DNA of 64,000 nt from the NCBI GenBank assembly GCA_037178855.1, contig JASJZC010000004.1, positions 3,410,001-3,474,000 of the forward strand. Reading direction: 5' to 3'. Positions 45,928-58,115 of the stretch are shown here, piece by piece. This DNA comes from Oscheius sp. JU75. Its lineage: Eukaryota; Nematoda; Chromadorea; Rhabditida; Rhabditidae. The translations under genes were made by a program, and so were the position numbers. Each line of letters opens with the position of its first letter. Position 1 is the first letter of the stretch. The notes below the pieces were generated by a model. That model was not told the origin of the DNA. It ran no database searches and was given only the letters and a program-made list of their open reading frames with translations.

Positions 45928-47997
45928 ATGGGCAAAGGGAGTTTCCTCTCCACGTACTACAAAACTATCTGGATCCTTGTGGCTCCAATTCTTCTATCTC
46001 CTCTTCTATTCTTGGAGACTTCGGCAAGATGTTGTTACTGTATTCTGCTGATGAGTTGCTTCTGGATACTCGAAGTAGTCCCATTAGCCGTTACTGCTTT
46101 CCTTCCCCTTGTAGTCCTACCATTTTTGGGAGTTGTCCCGATCAAAAAGGTAGCCAGCTCCTATCTGACTGACACGAATATGATGTTCGTGACTAGTCTA
46201 ATGTTGAGTCTGGCCGTTGAAGAATGTCAACTTCATAAGAGAGTAGCTCTGAAAATGCTGAAACAGTTTGGAACCAAACCTCAGTGGTTAGCTATGGGAC
46301 TAGTAAAGATAACTGAACTTTAGGCTGATGGCCGGATTCATGATTATTACCAGCTTCATGTGAGTTCTTGAAAAACAGTCATACATTCATCAATTCAGAT
46401 CACTCTTCATCTCAGACACTGCCACTTGCGCTCTGATGTTCAAATTCCTCGTTGAAAACTATACAGAACTTCTTTCAGGTCTCCCATCGCTTATACCCTC
46501 TTGGAGTCGATTATGGTCCATAAAATGAAGAAAGTGAGTCTGACTATAGTTCGATTGCTATATCCTTATTAAAGAAAGACGATAGTTCGAGCTTGGAGTC
46601 GGCGAACGGAATTGACGAGAAGTTGGATGTGAAGAGACTCTGTGCGAGAGACAGCGGTAGAGTCATTAGATAAAAACAAGTCAGATGTTTCCAGGTATCT
46701 GTAAATGTGTTATGTTGATCGTCTCCCACGCCTCACTGATCGGTGGAACTGGTACTATCAACTCGACAGGACCAAACCTCATCTTCCGAGACACTCTGGA
46801 AAAGTTCTTTCCCGGAGAAGACACTCAGATCAGTTACTTGTCCTGGATGGCATTTGCCATTCCTCCAATGGTCGCCTACATGTTCTCTTCGTGGTTCATA
46901 GTCCAGCTGCAATTCCTTGGTCCTCGACACATCCTCACCATCTTCAGTGAGACGAGTTCCGAGGAAAAAGAAGACGAAAAAAGGGCTAGACTGGCCGTCG
47001 AAAAGGAGTACGAGGAACTCGGTCCCATGACGTGAGTTGTCTATCTATATTCGAAAGAAGAAATGAACAGGTTCGCAGAAAAGTCTACGCTTGGTATCTT
47101 CTGTGTGACGGTAGTTGCTTGGATTACAAGTGATCCAAAAGTAATTCCGGGATGGGCGCTGCTCTTCCGCAAAGGATATGTGACAGATACCTGTGCTGGA
47201 ATTATCGCAGTTTTCGTCCTATTCGTCTGGCCAAGAGAACGACCCGATTTTCCCTTCGGAGGAGAAAGTTAGTTCTTTTTGAGTTAGAAGAAGAGACTTT
47301 CTCTAGGCCTGGAAGAAGGTTATCGTGCCCGGCCGGCGCTCATTAATTGGGATATCGTGAAAAGGAAGTTTCCTTGGTCGATTATCCTTCTTCTCGGAGC
47401 GGGCTTCGCGATTTCACTCAGTGTCAAGGTTCAAACTATTGCTATTATCTATGATCTCTTCTTCAGGAGAGTGGTCTTTCTTCTGCAATAGCCTGTTGGC
47501 TCGAGAATGTTCTTTTCGGTCTCCCCTTCCCCTTGATGCAGGCTTTCCTCTCTCTTCTGGTCGTCTGCCTCACCGAGTTTTCCACAAATTCTGCCACAGC
47601 AAGCATTTTTATTCCGATTGCCTTCAACATTGTCAGTTTTACTTCTATCCAATGCAGCATAAACTTACTGCAGGCCGAATCAGTCGGGGCTCATCCACTC
47701 TTTTTCTCCATTCCGGCAGCCATCGGGCCCTCGTTCTCTTTCATGCTACCGATGGCAACTCCGCCTAACGCGATTGTTTATGAGACCAATACAATGAGTA
47801 TGTTGGACATGGTAGGGTGCATACTTTCATTCTCTATTGAGAACATTCAGGCGTCTTGTGGCATTTTCTTGAACATTGCCTGTATCGGCTTCACAGTTCT
47901 CAACATGAACACCTGGGCCTACTGGCTGTTTTCCATGGGTACCATTCCAGAATACGCTCTTCGACACACGAACAACTCGACGTGTATACGGATGTGA
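45928..47997 (+). CDS. nac: SLC13-type sodium-dicarboxylate/citrate cotransporter
   Basis: Na+-coupled carboxylate carrier (INDY/NaDC/NaCT family) of the plasma membrane. Start MGKGSFLSTYYKTIWILVAP. Helices then include FWILEVVPLAVTAFLPLVV and TDTNMMFVTSLML. First SNT-type motif is ISDTATCALMSP, with Asp where Asn is usual. Second half: HASLIGGTGTINSTGPNLIF, and TEFSTNSATASIFIPIAFN, the second SNT motif. Ends CIRM at 47995-47997. Introns are all GT-AG but some donors are weak: GTTAGC after KPQ-W and GTTCAAAT after CALM are forced by phase. About 560 residues. Two AATAAA follow. Confidence 0.88.
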
Positions 47998-48004
47998 CTG
48001 CTCA

Positions 48005-48010
48005 AATAAA
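48005..48010 (+). terminator. Poly(A) signals of the SLC13 gene
   Basis: AATAAA 8 bp after the stop, with a second copy at 48017-48022. Confidence 0.6.
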
Positions 48011-48194
48011 TATTGCAATAAAACACATTTCTTTTGAAATTGAAAAGTTTGAAATAACGTTGCTGTAGTTCATGCACCAGTCTATTTGCAAGAAAACTCA
48101 ACTTATTCTTTTAAAGTTTACCTTTTTACAAACGTATAAAAAATAGTTGCGTATACTCAGAGTGTTAGAAGTCCCTCTAGACTCAAGGACCGTC

Positions 48195-49657
48195 ATGCAC
48201 ACCGGAACTAGCAAAGAAAAAAAGAGGAGAGCAGTAGGTTTTCGACCTATGGCTGACGCCATATGTTTTTCAGTTGACCTATTCGGTGAGCACAATCAGC
48301 GAGAGACCAATGTGGCTCCCACCGAGTCGGGTTCGACTCCCGACGAAGTGGAAAGCAGTCAAGCTTCGAAAGAACAAGCTATCAAGCCCAAAAACAGTGA
48401 AAATGAGAAGAAGTTCGGTTGTACCTCCAGAAATATTTTACATAAACACTTTTAGAACCCGCTTCAATCCGAGTCAAAGGTCGAGACTGCCAGAGTCAAG
48501 CGACTTCTACCGCCAAGGACCAGGCTACAAAAAACAAACCAAGCTCCAATAAGGCTTCCAAAAAGAAGTCGAAACGGACAAAAGACAAGAAGACTGGGCC
48601 GAAGTCGGACGAAGAAAATACTGGACGCAAGATCGAGTTATCTACGAAGACCTCGATTACATAGGCTGGAGCAATGTCGAACAAGTCAAAGAAGGTTGCT
48701 TAACAAGAGAAGAAGAAGGGTCCACAACTGAGTGAACAAAACTAGGCCAAACTGGAAGAAAGTGAATACCTCAAGTTGAGGAAGCAATAGCTGCTGAAGG
48801 ACGTTCTTGCAAAGTCAAAAGCTCCGCCGTTTCGATGGACAGTTCCTTTCTCACGCTCTCCAAGCCATGGAACAAAATCAACTTCTGAGCCATGAAGGTC
48901 TCAGGCCGAACAGAAAGTACGCGTCCTGGTTCGGGAGGAAGCACAACGAAAATCACGATAGATGTGTCTCTCGAAGAGAGAATTCTCATTACCAGGAACA
49001 CGCCAGTGGTGGTCACTGCTCAAACAAAAACTAAGAAGAAGGCTGAAAGTAACAAAGTTTTTCGGAAACAGGAAACGATCGAACTGCCGAAACCTCCTCC
49101 AGAGTTCCCAAAAGCTCCTCTTCCGATTGATCCGGCGGAAAGAACCGCCATGATGGCTGTTGATGCTGATAGTGCTGCTGACGAGGAGGCGTAGATACTT
49201 CTCATGTCGAAAATACGCTATCCTCAACCATTCAACGACAACGGTCAACTCTTTTGGCTCGAAGAAAGGGACAACGCCGAGAGACGAAAGACGATTAGGG
49301 CATCGTGAACATTGACGCTGTCGTCAAGGTTGACTCTTTTCTGCCATGAGTTTAAAAAATATTTCAATTTCAGCTCAGAGATTCTGTACAAATTCCAGGC
49401 AACACGGGCGGGCATTCCATTCAACGTAGTCAATGAGCTACCCATTTTGAGCAAAATGGATGTCATGTTTGAGCAGCGCGGCATACGAGAACACGATCGT
49501 CCACGTCATCAACCTGATCAGTGATCCTACTAAGAATCAGGCGATGCCACAATTCCCAAATATCAAGTTCAGCACGACTATGACCACGGCAGAATACGAG
49601 AAGAGAGTATCGAATATACAGGATAAGGTCGGAATGAAGAGGGAAATGAAACCTTGA
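48195..49657 (+). pseudogene. Degenerate Lys/Glu/Ser-rich gene
   Basis: Coding-like segments on the plus strand switch frame repeatedly and are broken by stops. A segment from 48,290 reads GEHNQRETNVAPTESGSTPD. From 48,549 a Lys-rich frame contains TAG, TAA, TAG and TAG in turn within about 230 bp. Another frame runs to TGA 48886-48888 and then continues as KVSGRTESTRPGSGGSTTKI to TAG near 49,195. The last part changes frame near 49,480 within too little space for an intron (MDVMFEQRGI against AAYENTIVHVINLISD) and ends at 49657. An AATAAA follows at about 49,713, so it may still be transcribed. No family recognised. Confidence 0.45.
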
Positions 49658-49788
49658 AGGATGCGGTCAAGGCGGGAGATAAAGACTGAACTGAGAGACA
49701 AATAATCGTCCAATAAAAGCTGAATTGCTCTTTCTTTTTTGAGAGACAGAAAGTGAGATCGGAGATACCAGAGAGCTTGACCTGTCTC

Positions 49789-51852
49789 CTAGTTATGCTT
49801 AGCTCTTTTCCCGTAAGAGTACCCGATCCATCGTTGAGCCGTCTCGTCCAGTTGTTTGTCTCCTGTGATCTGGACGAGCCATTTAAGAAGATAGACGTGC
49901 ACCGCATGATAGTCCCATCTGCAATATCTTTCGCAACGGTCTACTGGCTAGATACCTAGCCAAATTAGGAGCCGTCTTCAATCCAAGATGTCGTAGATCG
50001 TAGACAGATCCACTACCCGTATCGTATAGCGGAAGAAAGGTCTTGATAGATGCCATACCCGCTTCGAACAGGTCACCCGCCTTCTTCACTGCTTGAGTAA
50101 TGTTCACGTTGTCTACTGTTATTTGATTTTGTATTGAAACAGAAAGTAATACCTGTTGTCGTGTCAACGGATCTGATGTCGTGGAGTCCAATGAGGGAGT
50201 ACATAAACCCATTGAGGACATAGGATCCGGGCGTCGTCGGATACTCTTCGTACCACGTATGACCAAAGAGTTTATTAACTATTCCTCCGTCGTTGGCCTC
50301 CCTCAAAAAGAGATCGATAGCCCGACTGGCCGATTCCAGATATTTCAGATCTTTTGAGTGAGTATAAGCTCTGGTTAATAGAGACAATCCATGTCCCTGA
50401 GCCATTGCCGAATGCCAACCAGCGGAGAGAATCAACCGTCGGTCAGCTATGGATCTTTCGACTGGAACAGCCCAACCTCCCTGGAAATATTCTTTCATCT
50501 ACTAAAAACAGTTCTACCTGTGCGTTCTGATGGCGAATCATCCAGTCAGCAGCAGTTAAGAAGAAAGTCTCGTGCTCTGCGACCGACTGTTTGACCCTTT
50601 GTTCGATTGTAGCGTGACCATGGAATCCGAGAGTCACTAGTTTCAAATCGCCCGGATGATAGATAATATTTTCGTCTTTCTTCTTCGCAAGTGTCGACAT
50701 GGCCCGAGCAGCATCAACTGCAACGTCTCTTGCGACATTCTGCCATAGTTGTGGCGTGTCCCCCAGCCAGTAAGTGAAAGAAATCTGCTCGTCTGTCACT
50801 TTTGATCCAATGTCCAGACTGACGCACTTCGGATCAGAGCCACTCACGTAGTTCAAGAGAATCAGTTTGGCAGTAGCTGTCACTCTCGTCTGAAAAATAT
50901 AACATCAATTGGACGTGCTCTTTCGCACCAAAATAGTGAAAGAGGCGTTCTCGATCGGTCTCCAGGCGAATGACACCACTCCGAAAGCGGTATCCGGATG
51001 TAGGAAGAGATATCCACCCGGATTCACAACATTATCTGAACCCAATGTGATTTTTCCATGGTTCTATTACCTGGACTAGTGATGTTCAACACTGGACCAT
51101 GTTCCTCGTCGATGAAAAAGACTCTTTCACTCGTTTCAGTCTCTCCCGGAGATCCTTTCCATTCTTTGGTCTTTGTCCCGAGAAATACCGACTCTTTCGT
51201 AGAATTTTCTAAATCTTCTGTGAGATAAGAGCACGGTCTTTTCTTACCAAGTTTCAGTCGACTGTAATGTTGGAGGCCATATTGGGCGATCTGGATAGGA
51301 TAATAATAGGGACTTGGATCCCATTGAGTTGACATCGGGACACCAGTCTCGGCACTAATACAGCGAACTCTTTCACGATTTTCGACATTATAGGTAGCAA
51401 AATGTCCAAATGGGCCCGATGGATTGTAGAAATTACCTTCGGGGGCTCTAACTTTGGCGTAACTTGTCTGCCATTCAAAGGCATCTAGATTTTCAATTGA
51501 GAAAACCACGTGAACACAAAAACTCACCCTTGGAAGTCTTTCCGGTTACACCAAGTTGTCTTTTCAAAAAACTGAAAGGGAAATAAAAGTCGCTCCCGTC
51601 TTTGTAGCACTTCATAGGTTTTCCTCCATCTGCGGTGCATCTTGCCGTTTCTGCATTGGAACCTTTCGAAGGAGGAAACGTAGGACACTTGGCACGTTCT
51701 TGAAAGCCTCCATCAAGGTCCTGTTGTCGTATCAATATTGTCAGTACATTCGAACTTACGGGGGAGTCGGAAAATATGTTCCTGGCGAGAAACACGACGC
51801 TGCATGCGATAATCAGACAGAAACTATATTTCAGGGGGCGTGAACGGACCAT
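49789..51852 (-). CDS. hse-5: D-glucuronyl C5-epimerase (heparan sulfate)
   Basis: Golgi enzyme that turns glucuronic into iduronic acid in heparan sulfate. Type II membrane protein: [20 protein letters not shown] gives the N-terminal anchor. Then [40 protein letters not shown], and [20 protein letters not shown], all family blocks. Later: [40 protein letters not shown] with catalytic-region residues, and the C-terminal [32 protein letters not shown]. Ends KRAKHN. Exon 1 is 51852-51528; exon 2 starts 51484. About nine exons, GT-AG. The length, about 580 residues, fits the family. Confidence 0.93.
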
Positions 51853-51991
51853 TCCGCGGAAATTTAAGTCATTCTAAACATTCCTACTACTAACTGATGC
51901 TATGCTCCAACCAACTAATATCTGTGGATGTATAACCTCAATGCTGGCTCGTGAATAGTATACATAACAGTTTATGTAAAAAATCAACAAA

Positions 51992-52590
51992 TTAAGCAAC
52001 GATCTCGTATCTGAGGGGAGCCAATGATTCAATTTCATCAACCTTTACGAGATGTCCGGCACGAGGGGGAACTGGGAGTCGCTTGAGGTTAGGGACAGCC
52101 TTTCCGGCAGCCTTGGCAGCTTTTCTGAAAGTGGGGAAATTAACAGCATTCAATAAACTTTCTAAGTCTTTCTGGTTAAAAGATCAAGCAAATACTAACC
52201 TCTTCTCGTCGTTCTCCTTGACGCGTTTCAAGAAATCAGAACGAGAGCTGGAGGGCTGGATGTGTTCGACACGGATGTTGATTCTCTTGGCAAGGATCTT
52301 TCCCCTTCACGGGCAACAATTAGTTCAACGGCATGGGAGAATACCTACCCGACACGCTTGTTAACAATGACTCCGACGGCGCTCTTAGTTACGTTGAAGA
52401 CACGTCCAGTCTTTCCGTGGTAAACCTTGTGAGGCATACCCTTCTGGAAGGCTCCATTCGCGACAATATCGACGATGTCTCCACGCTTGTAGATCTTATA
52501 GTAGGTAGACAGATGCTCAACTCCGTGGTTTCCGAATCCCTTGGAGAACATGTAGCGCGTTCCGCGCCTGATACCCTTGGAGTTGGTCAT
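51992..52590 (-). CDS. rpl-21: 60S ribosomal protein L21 (eL21)
   Basis: Structural protein of the large cytosolic ribosomal subunit. Three exons from 52590: [94 protein letters not shown], and [15 protein letters not shown] to [10 protein letters not shown]. About 160 residues, the normal length. A CCTTTTCAG acceptor 12 bp before the ATG suggests trans-splicing or a leader intron. Confidence 0.95.
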
Positions 52591-53113
52591 TGTTGATTAA
52601 CCCTGAAAAGGAACAGATTATAATGAAAAACGTAAAGAATAAGCGGGAAAAAAAATGAGGATATCCTATATGTGTTTCGGTTATCAAAAAGTCTGGATCC
52701 AAATAAAAAAATTTACAATGGGTTCATTGCCAAAAGTTTCTGAGGGCAAATTTTATGAATAGGAGGTACGATCAGCATCATACAAACCCGTATCACTTTA
52801 CTACAAAATAGGATAAGTCTTTCTAACCGATATTTAGGGCAAGAACATAAAAGAAACAAGAAGAAATCAAGTCAAAACGCTCGGAAAATTTAGGAATCAA
52901 TGAAAAGGCTGGGGCAAAGTTAAAGGTCTGCTGCAAAGACCTGCATCGTGGCAGGACCATTTGTATTCATCATCCGCCCGGCAAGTGGAAATTTTCCTTC
53001 ACTAGGTTTTTTTTAATCCTTTGCTGTTGTTTTCTTTTGTTTCTCCTAATATGGTTGTTCTAAAACAAACAACCGATAAATTACAACACTAACAGTTCAA
53101 TTTCAGGCCTAAA

Positions 53114-53865
53114 ATGACACTGGGAGCCGCTTTCTATAACTTGATCGGCCGTCGTTTCTCGACTCTTCTTGTGGCCGCTGCTGCCGGAGCCTACGTTATG
53201 AACTACACCTTCAACACTGCGACGGATGCCTATTGGGATTGTGTGAGTTGCTTTTGACGTTAATTTTTGAAAATCTATGTATCGGTTCTGAAGCCATAAA
53301 GAAAATAGCATTCTTTTGTTTCTAGGACGCCTGTTGATTTCGAGAGTTCAGAAAAAAAACATCGTTCGAGGCAAAAATTCTGGCAGTTCACCTTGCTGAT
53401 GGCTATCTTTTCCACTGTTTCGGTTAGATACGCTGAGTTCTGTTCAAACTCTTTCCCTGTAACAGTTTTTCAGCAGTTACATTCATCCAAAAACTTCTTT
53501 TCATTCCAAGTCTTCGAACTACGCATACTTCCTATAGGCATTCTTGTGCTAATGGTATACCGGCACCCATTTAGTTTTTGTTCACAAATTATTCGCTAGA
53601 AAGATTCAAAAGGACATGAGAAATGTGGCAATAATTTTATAGGCCAGTAGGGAGCGTAATTGATCATCTTCATGATTTCTGTTTGAAAGACGAAAGGGCA
53701 ACAGAAAACTTTCTAGTTTCTATAAGAACTACAGAAGAAAGGCGTTGTTCCATAACATAACTATGTATTTGTCGACGCAGAAAGCCTATCTCGCAATTCA
53801 ATTTTCAGACCAACAAGGGCAAGCAGTGGAAGGACGTCAAGAAGACTCTCGAGTCTCAGGAGTAA
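53114..53865 (+). CDS. Cytochrome bc1 complex subunit 9 (QCR9)
   Basis: Small single-helix subunit of respiratory complex III near the Rieske protein. Exon 1 53114-53242 reads MTLGAAFYNLIGRRFSTLLV, helix, then FNTATDAYWDC. Exon 2 53809-53865 reads TNKGKQWKDVKKTLESQE. 61 residues. Order, length and the NKGK-x-WK-x-[VI]K tail match the family (human NEGKLWKHIK). The single intron of 566 bp is long for this genome; nothing coding was found in it. An AATTTCAG lies just before the start. Confidence 0.9.
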
Positions 53866-54306
53866 TTCTTCGATCACGTCTCTTATTCAACCATAGAAAA
53901 AATAGACTAAACCACGCGAATGAACACGTCTGTATACCTCTTTCCACGAGTCTCCTTTTATTAGTTCCGAAAGACTTCATTTTTGGCTTCTCCACTTATT
54001 TGACCATTTATTGATCCATACGCGAGCAGCGCGCACCACAAGGCCACGTCGTTTAATCAGCCTTTCTCCTTCGGTGCCGGGTGCTCCCTTTTCCGTTTGA
54101 ACTTACTCTCTGGGTCATCTAGTCGTCGGTAAACATCCACTGTCCAACTCTGTGTGCCGTGCCGAGAGAGGTCTATTTGGCGAGCCGTCGGTGCCATTCC
54201 GTGACCTTCTCCCCGGCCAAACAGTCCTCGGCTAAGCACTCTGTCTTTCCGAGATTGTCCGTCTGCCACTTCTCCTCCTTTTCTTTTTTCGAGTCAATTT
54301 TAAATA
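53866..54306. other. Gap before the disulfide isomerase gene
   Basis: A minus-strand frame at 54,057-54,269 is open for 70 codons but lacks an ATG and splice context; otherwise nothing is seen. Probably 3' flank of QCR9 and the promoter of the next gene. Confidence 0.35.
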
Positions 54307-57300
54307 ATGTTTAGAATGTGGCGGCCTTTTCTGCTCTCATTCTTGGTCTTGTCCGTCAGGGCGGAAAAGGAAGAAGATCTTCAATATGACATGGACGAAG
54401 GAGTCGTCGTCCTCACCGATGCCAACTTTGATGCCTTTTTGAAGCAGAATCCTACTGTTCTCGTAAAATTCTACGCTCCCTGGTAAGTACAATGAGAACA
54501 AGGGGGGTTTTAAGTCAGTTTTATTATGTTTTCTGGTTCGAAGAAGGTTTAGAATCCGATAGGATTTGTCTTGAAGAGTTCCGGCGGGAAGGGGTTATCC
54601 AGGTTGAGGTCCGCGTCGCTCGCTTTCGGAGTAGCCTTTCCTGTTGCCGGATCCGGTACCGACAACGGTATTGTGAGGTTTTCGGTCGAGGCGTTGATCG
54701 AGTCCCTGCTGTTCTGAGTCGAGATGTATTCGCTGCTCTTTTCACTGTTGAGAATCGAGCTGAACGCTCCACGCTTCTCCCAGTCCCATTGGTCGGTCCA
54801 TTTGAACTTTCCGCCTTCCATAATGCTCACGAACAGATCGAAGATAAGAGAGTAGTCTGGACGAGAGTAGTAGTTGAGAGTGCTGAGGTATTTGGCGAGT
54901 TCGACAAGCTGAACAGGACTGTTCTCCAGCATCATATCCGGCTCTGTAACTCGTTTCATCTCCATGATCTCGTCCTTAGCCTGTCCCGATGACCATGGCA
55001 GTGTTCCTCTCATCTCGGCCAGCATATAGAGCAGCGACCAGAGGTCATCCACCCTTCCCTGTTCCTTTCTCTCGTGTGTAGCAATGCTGCAGTAGCGAGT
55101 TGTTCCGCGGAAGAGAGCTCTGGTCCTTGGCCGTCGCATCTTCAGTCTCCCCTCATCTTTGACCACGAACTCTCTGGCGAGTCCAAAGTCCAATATGTGC
55201 AGGAATCGAGCCTCTCCACTGCCTTTTCTTCCCACAGCAATGTTCGCCGGCTTCAGGTCACGATGCACAAAACCTATGTCGTGGACCTGCTTGATTCCGT
55301 AGAGCGTGTTGATTCCTACGCGAGTCTGGGTAGAGACGCTACACTGTCGATTGACCTTCTTGACGAGATGGTTGAGGGGCTCTCCGAGCAATGTCATCAC
55401 CATGTAGCAGAAGTTATGCTTCTTTCCGGATTGCAGCAATTGGGCCACATGAGGACGACCCTCTAAGCGACGAAGTATCTGCACCTCCAGCTTGAGAACC
55501 GACCCACCACTGACGAAGTTGCTTTCAGCCTTCATCGCAGCATATTCTCCAGGGCTTCGGACGTTCTGCACCTTGTAGACAGCTCCACAACCACCCTCAC
55601 CCAGTTTGCCGACAATCTTCCACTGATTCGCGATCACTTTGCCCTAAATTGTCGTCTGTTAGGGAAAAATAGTAGACATACTATGGGTAGCTGGACTGGA
55701 CCCGGCTCGTCGTGTTGCGCCGGCATCCTACTACGATCAAACCACTCCAACTGACTCTCCGGGCTTCTAGGTTTCTGTTTACGTATTCTTTTAAAACTAT
55801 CGTAATTGGAAGAGTTCTTCAAAATACTGTTGTTCTGGGGACTTGCACTCTCCTAAATTGTTTTGATTCCAGGTGTGGCCACTGCAAGCATCTAGCCCCA
55901 GAATATGAAAAAGCCTCGTCAAAGGTTTCGATTCCATTGGCCAAAGTTGATGCCACTGTCGAGACTGAACTGGGCAAACGTTTCGAGATCCAAGGTTATC
56001 CGACCCTGAAGTTCTGGAAAGACGGAAAGGGACCTACTGACTACGATGGAGGAAGAGACGAACAAGGTTAGTACAGAATGAAACAGAAAGTATTAGTCAC
56101 GTTTAGGAATCATCGAATGGATTCAGATGCGAGTTGACCCGAACTACAAGCCTCCTCCAGAGGAGGTAGTCACTCTCACTGTGGAGACTTTCGACGATTT
56201 CGTGGCTAACCATCCTCTGGTTTTGGTCGAGTTCTATGCCCCCTGGTGTGGTCACTGCAAAAAGCTGGCTCCGGAATACGAGAAGGCCGCTCAGAAACTG
56301 AAGGCTCAAGGCGCCAATATCCGTCTGGCCAAAGTTGACGCAACTGTTGAGAAGAAACTCGGAGAGAAGTACGGAGTCTCGGGATACCCGACCATGAAAC
56401 TGCTCCGCAACGGAAAGCGGTTTGTTAATCACTGAAAGGAAACTTATTGATTTGTTCCAGATTCGACTACAACGGTCCTCGTGAAGCTGCCGGAATCGTC
56501 AAGTACATGCTTGACCAGGCCAAGCCAGCCGCCACCAAACTCGGAGGAGTGAAGGATATTGCCAAGTGAGTGATTCGCCTGAGTGTGTCTTACCTAATCA
56601 CAACAGATACATGGACGAGAACGACGTGACCATCATTGGGTTCTTTGCCAGTGACGACTCTTCTGCTTTTGAGGCCTACGCCGATTCGGCTGAGATGCTT
56701 CGCGAAGAATTCAAGAAGATGGGATACACTTCTGATCCGGCTGCCTTCAAGAAGTACGATGCCAAGCCAAACGACATCATCATTTTCTATCCTTCACTCT
56801 TCTTGAGCAAGTTCGAACCCAAGACAAGAACATACAATAAGGCTCAATCGACCCCAGAAGATCTGTTGGCCTTCTTCAGAGAACATTCGGCTCCCATGGT
56901 TGGAAAGATGACCAGAGTGAGAGAAGTCTGTGAACCGAAAAATAATGTTTTCAGGCCAATGCTGCTACCCGTTACAGCAAGTTCCCTCTCGTCGTTGTCT
57001 ATTACAACGCCGACTTCTCTCTTCAATACCGCGAGGGAAGTGAATTCTGGAGACAGAAGGTTCTTCCTATCGCCAACAAGTACCAGAAGGACAAGTACCG
57101 TTTCGCCGTGGCCGATGAGGAAGAGTTCTCGAAGGAGTTATCTGAAGTTGGGCTTGGAGACTCGGGTCTCGAACACAATGTTCTTGTCTTTGGTTACGAT
57201 GGCAAGAAGTACCCAATGAATCCGGAAGAGTTCGACGAGGAATTGGAGGAGAACCTCGAAGCCTTCATGAAGAAGATCAGTTCAGGTAGTCTATTCTATT

Positions 57301-57739
57301 GATAGATTCAATCCAATCGTTTGTAGGAAAAGTTAAGCCATTCGTCAAGTCTCAGCCTGTGCCAAAGGACGATAAGGGACCAGTCAAGACTCTCGTCGGA
57401 TCCAACTTCGACCAGATCGTCAACGACGAGACCAAGGACGTTCTGATCGAGTTCTATGCTCCTTGGTGCGGACACTGCAAACAATTCGAACCCAAGTACA
57501 AGGAGATGGCAGCCAAGCTCAAGAAGAGCCAGCCCAATCTCGTTCTGGCCAAGTTCGACGCGACTACCAACGATCCTCCAGCTGCCTTTGCCGTTGAAGG
57601 CTTTCCGACAATTTTCTTTGCTCCTAGTGGCAAGAAGTCTGAGCCGATCAAGTACAATGGAAACAGGGCTGAAGACCATCTGACCGAGTTCATGAAGAAG
57701 CACGCCGTCAAGTCTTTCCAGAAGAAGACGGAGCTCTAG
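54307..57739 (+). CDS. Protein disulfide-isomerase, ERp72/PDIA4 type
   Basis: ER-lumen oxidoreductase that forms and shuffles disulfides. Signal peptide [19 protein letters not shown], then an acidic stretch and three thioredoxin domains with CGHC active sites: first [17 protein letters not shown] (split by intron 1), second [20 protein letters not shown], third [19 protein letters not shown], with two redox-inactive domains between the second and third, as in ERp72. The C-terminus KKTEL is a KDEL-like retention signal. Exon 1 ends 54482; intron 1 (54483-55872) is 1390 bp and holds a complete kinase gene on the other strand. Other introns are about 40-50 bp. About 620 residues. Confidence 0.94.
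54549..55822 (-). CDS. Tau-tubulin-kinase-like (CK1 group) kinase nested in a PDI intron
   Basis: Two exons, 55822-55682 and 55643-54549, 411 residues (379 if the second Met at 55726 is used). Kinase landmarks: [14 protein letters not shown] glycine loop, AAMKAES with the ATP-binding Lys, [13 protein letters not shown] catalytic loop, [25 protein letters not shown] (CK1/TTBK form of the activation segment), [13 protein letters not shown], and [12 protein letters not shown] at the end of the domain. The catalytic residues Lys, Asp and Asn are present, so it is probably active. Nematodes have a large expansion of such kinases, many sperm-specific. It lies wholly inside intron 1 of the opposite-strand disulfide isomerase gene. 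Confidence 0.9.
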
Positions 57740-58115
57740 AAATACCCTCGAGAGATTATAGATTTTGTGATTGCAGTTGTGATATTTTCTTCTCTTTTCT
57801 CCACATCAGTGTGCCTGTTCTCACTATTTTACGTGTACTTCTCGTGTCCTTGCAATGAAGCCGTATTTTCTTGTAACTTGAGGGAAGGTAGCTCAAAGAA
57901 GTATTCTGTTACTCGACACCACTCATCTTGCTTCTCACTAAACGATAATCTGAAACCCTCTCTGACTAACGGCAGTGACTATTGGCCTCTTTTCTCAGTT
58001 TCCTCTCCACCCCCACATCTTCTTTTTTGAATCATAAAGGTCTCTCAAAGAGGCGGCAATCCTAACGTGATTCCTCCCTTATCTTTGTCTTTACTCTCTC
58101 TTTGTTCAGCCAGGC
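57740..58115. other. Short gap, no gene seen
   Basis: Pyrimidine-rich; carries the 3' flank of the disulfide isomerase gene and the upstream region of the next gene. Confidence 0.4.

Noticed and set aside
48318-48340. tRNA-like GGGTTCGACTCCC motif
   Set aside because: Looks like a tRNA T-loop, but no matching D-arm, anticodon arm or acceptor stem surrounds it; it lies in a coding-like Glu/Ser-rich segment.
53243-53808. Hidden gene in the 566-bp QCR9 intron
   Set aside because: Short open frames only, with no start, splice or similarity support.
54057-54269. 70-codon minus-strand frame before the disulfide isomerase gene
   Set aside because: Starts with GTG, has no upstream splice site, and a second frame over the same bases is equally open.
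54492-54992. 166-codon plus-strand frame
   Set aside because: Antisense shadow of the TTBK-like kinase, which has all kinase motifs in the correct order.
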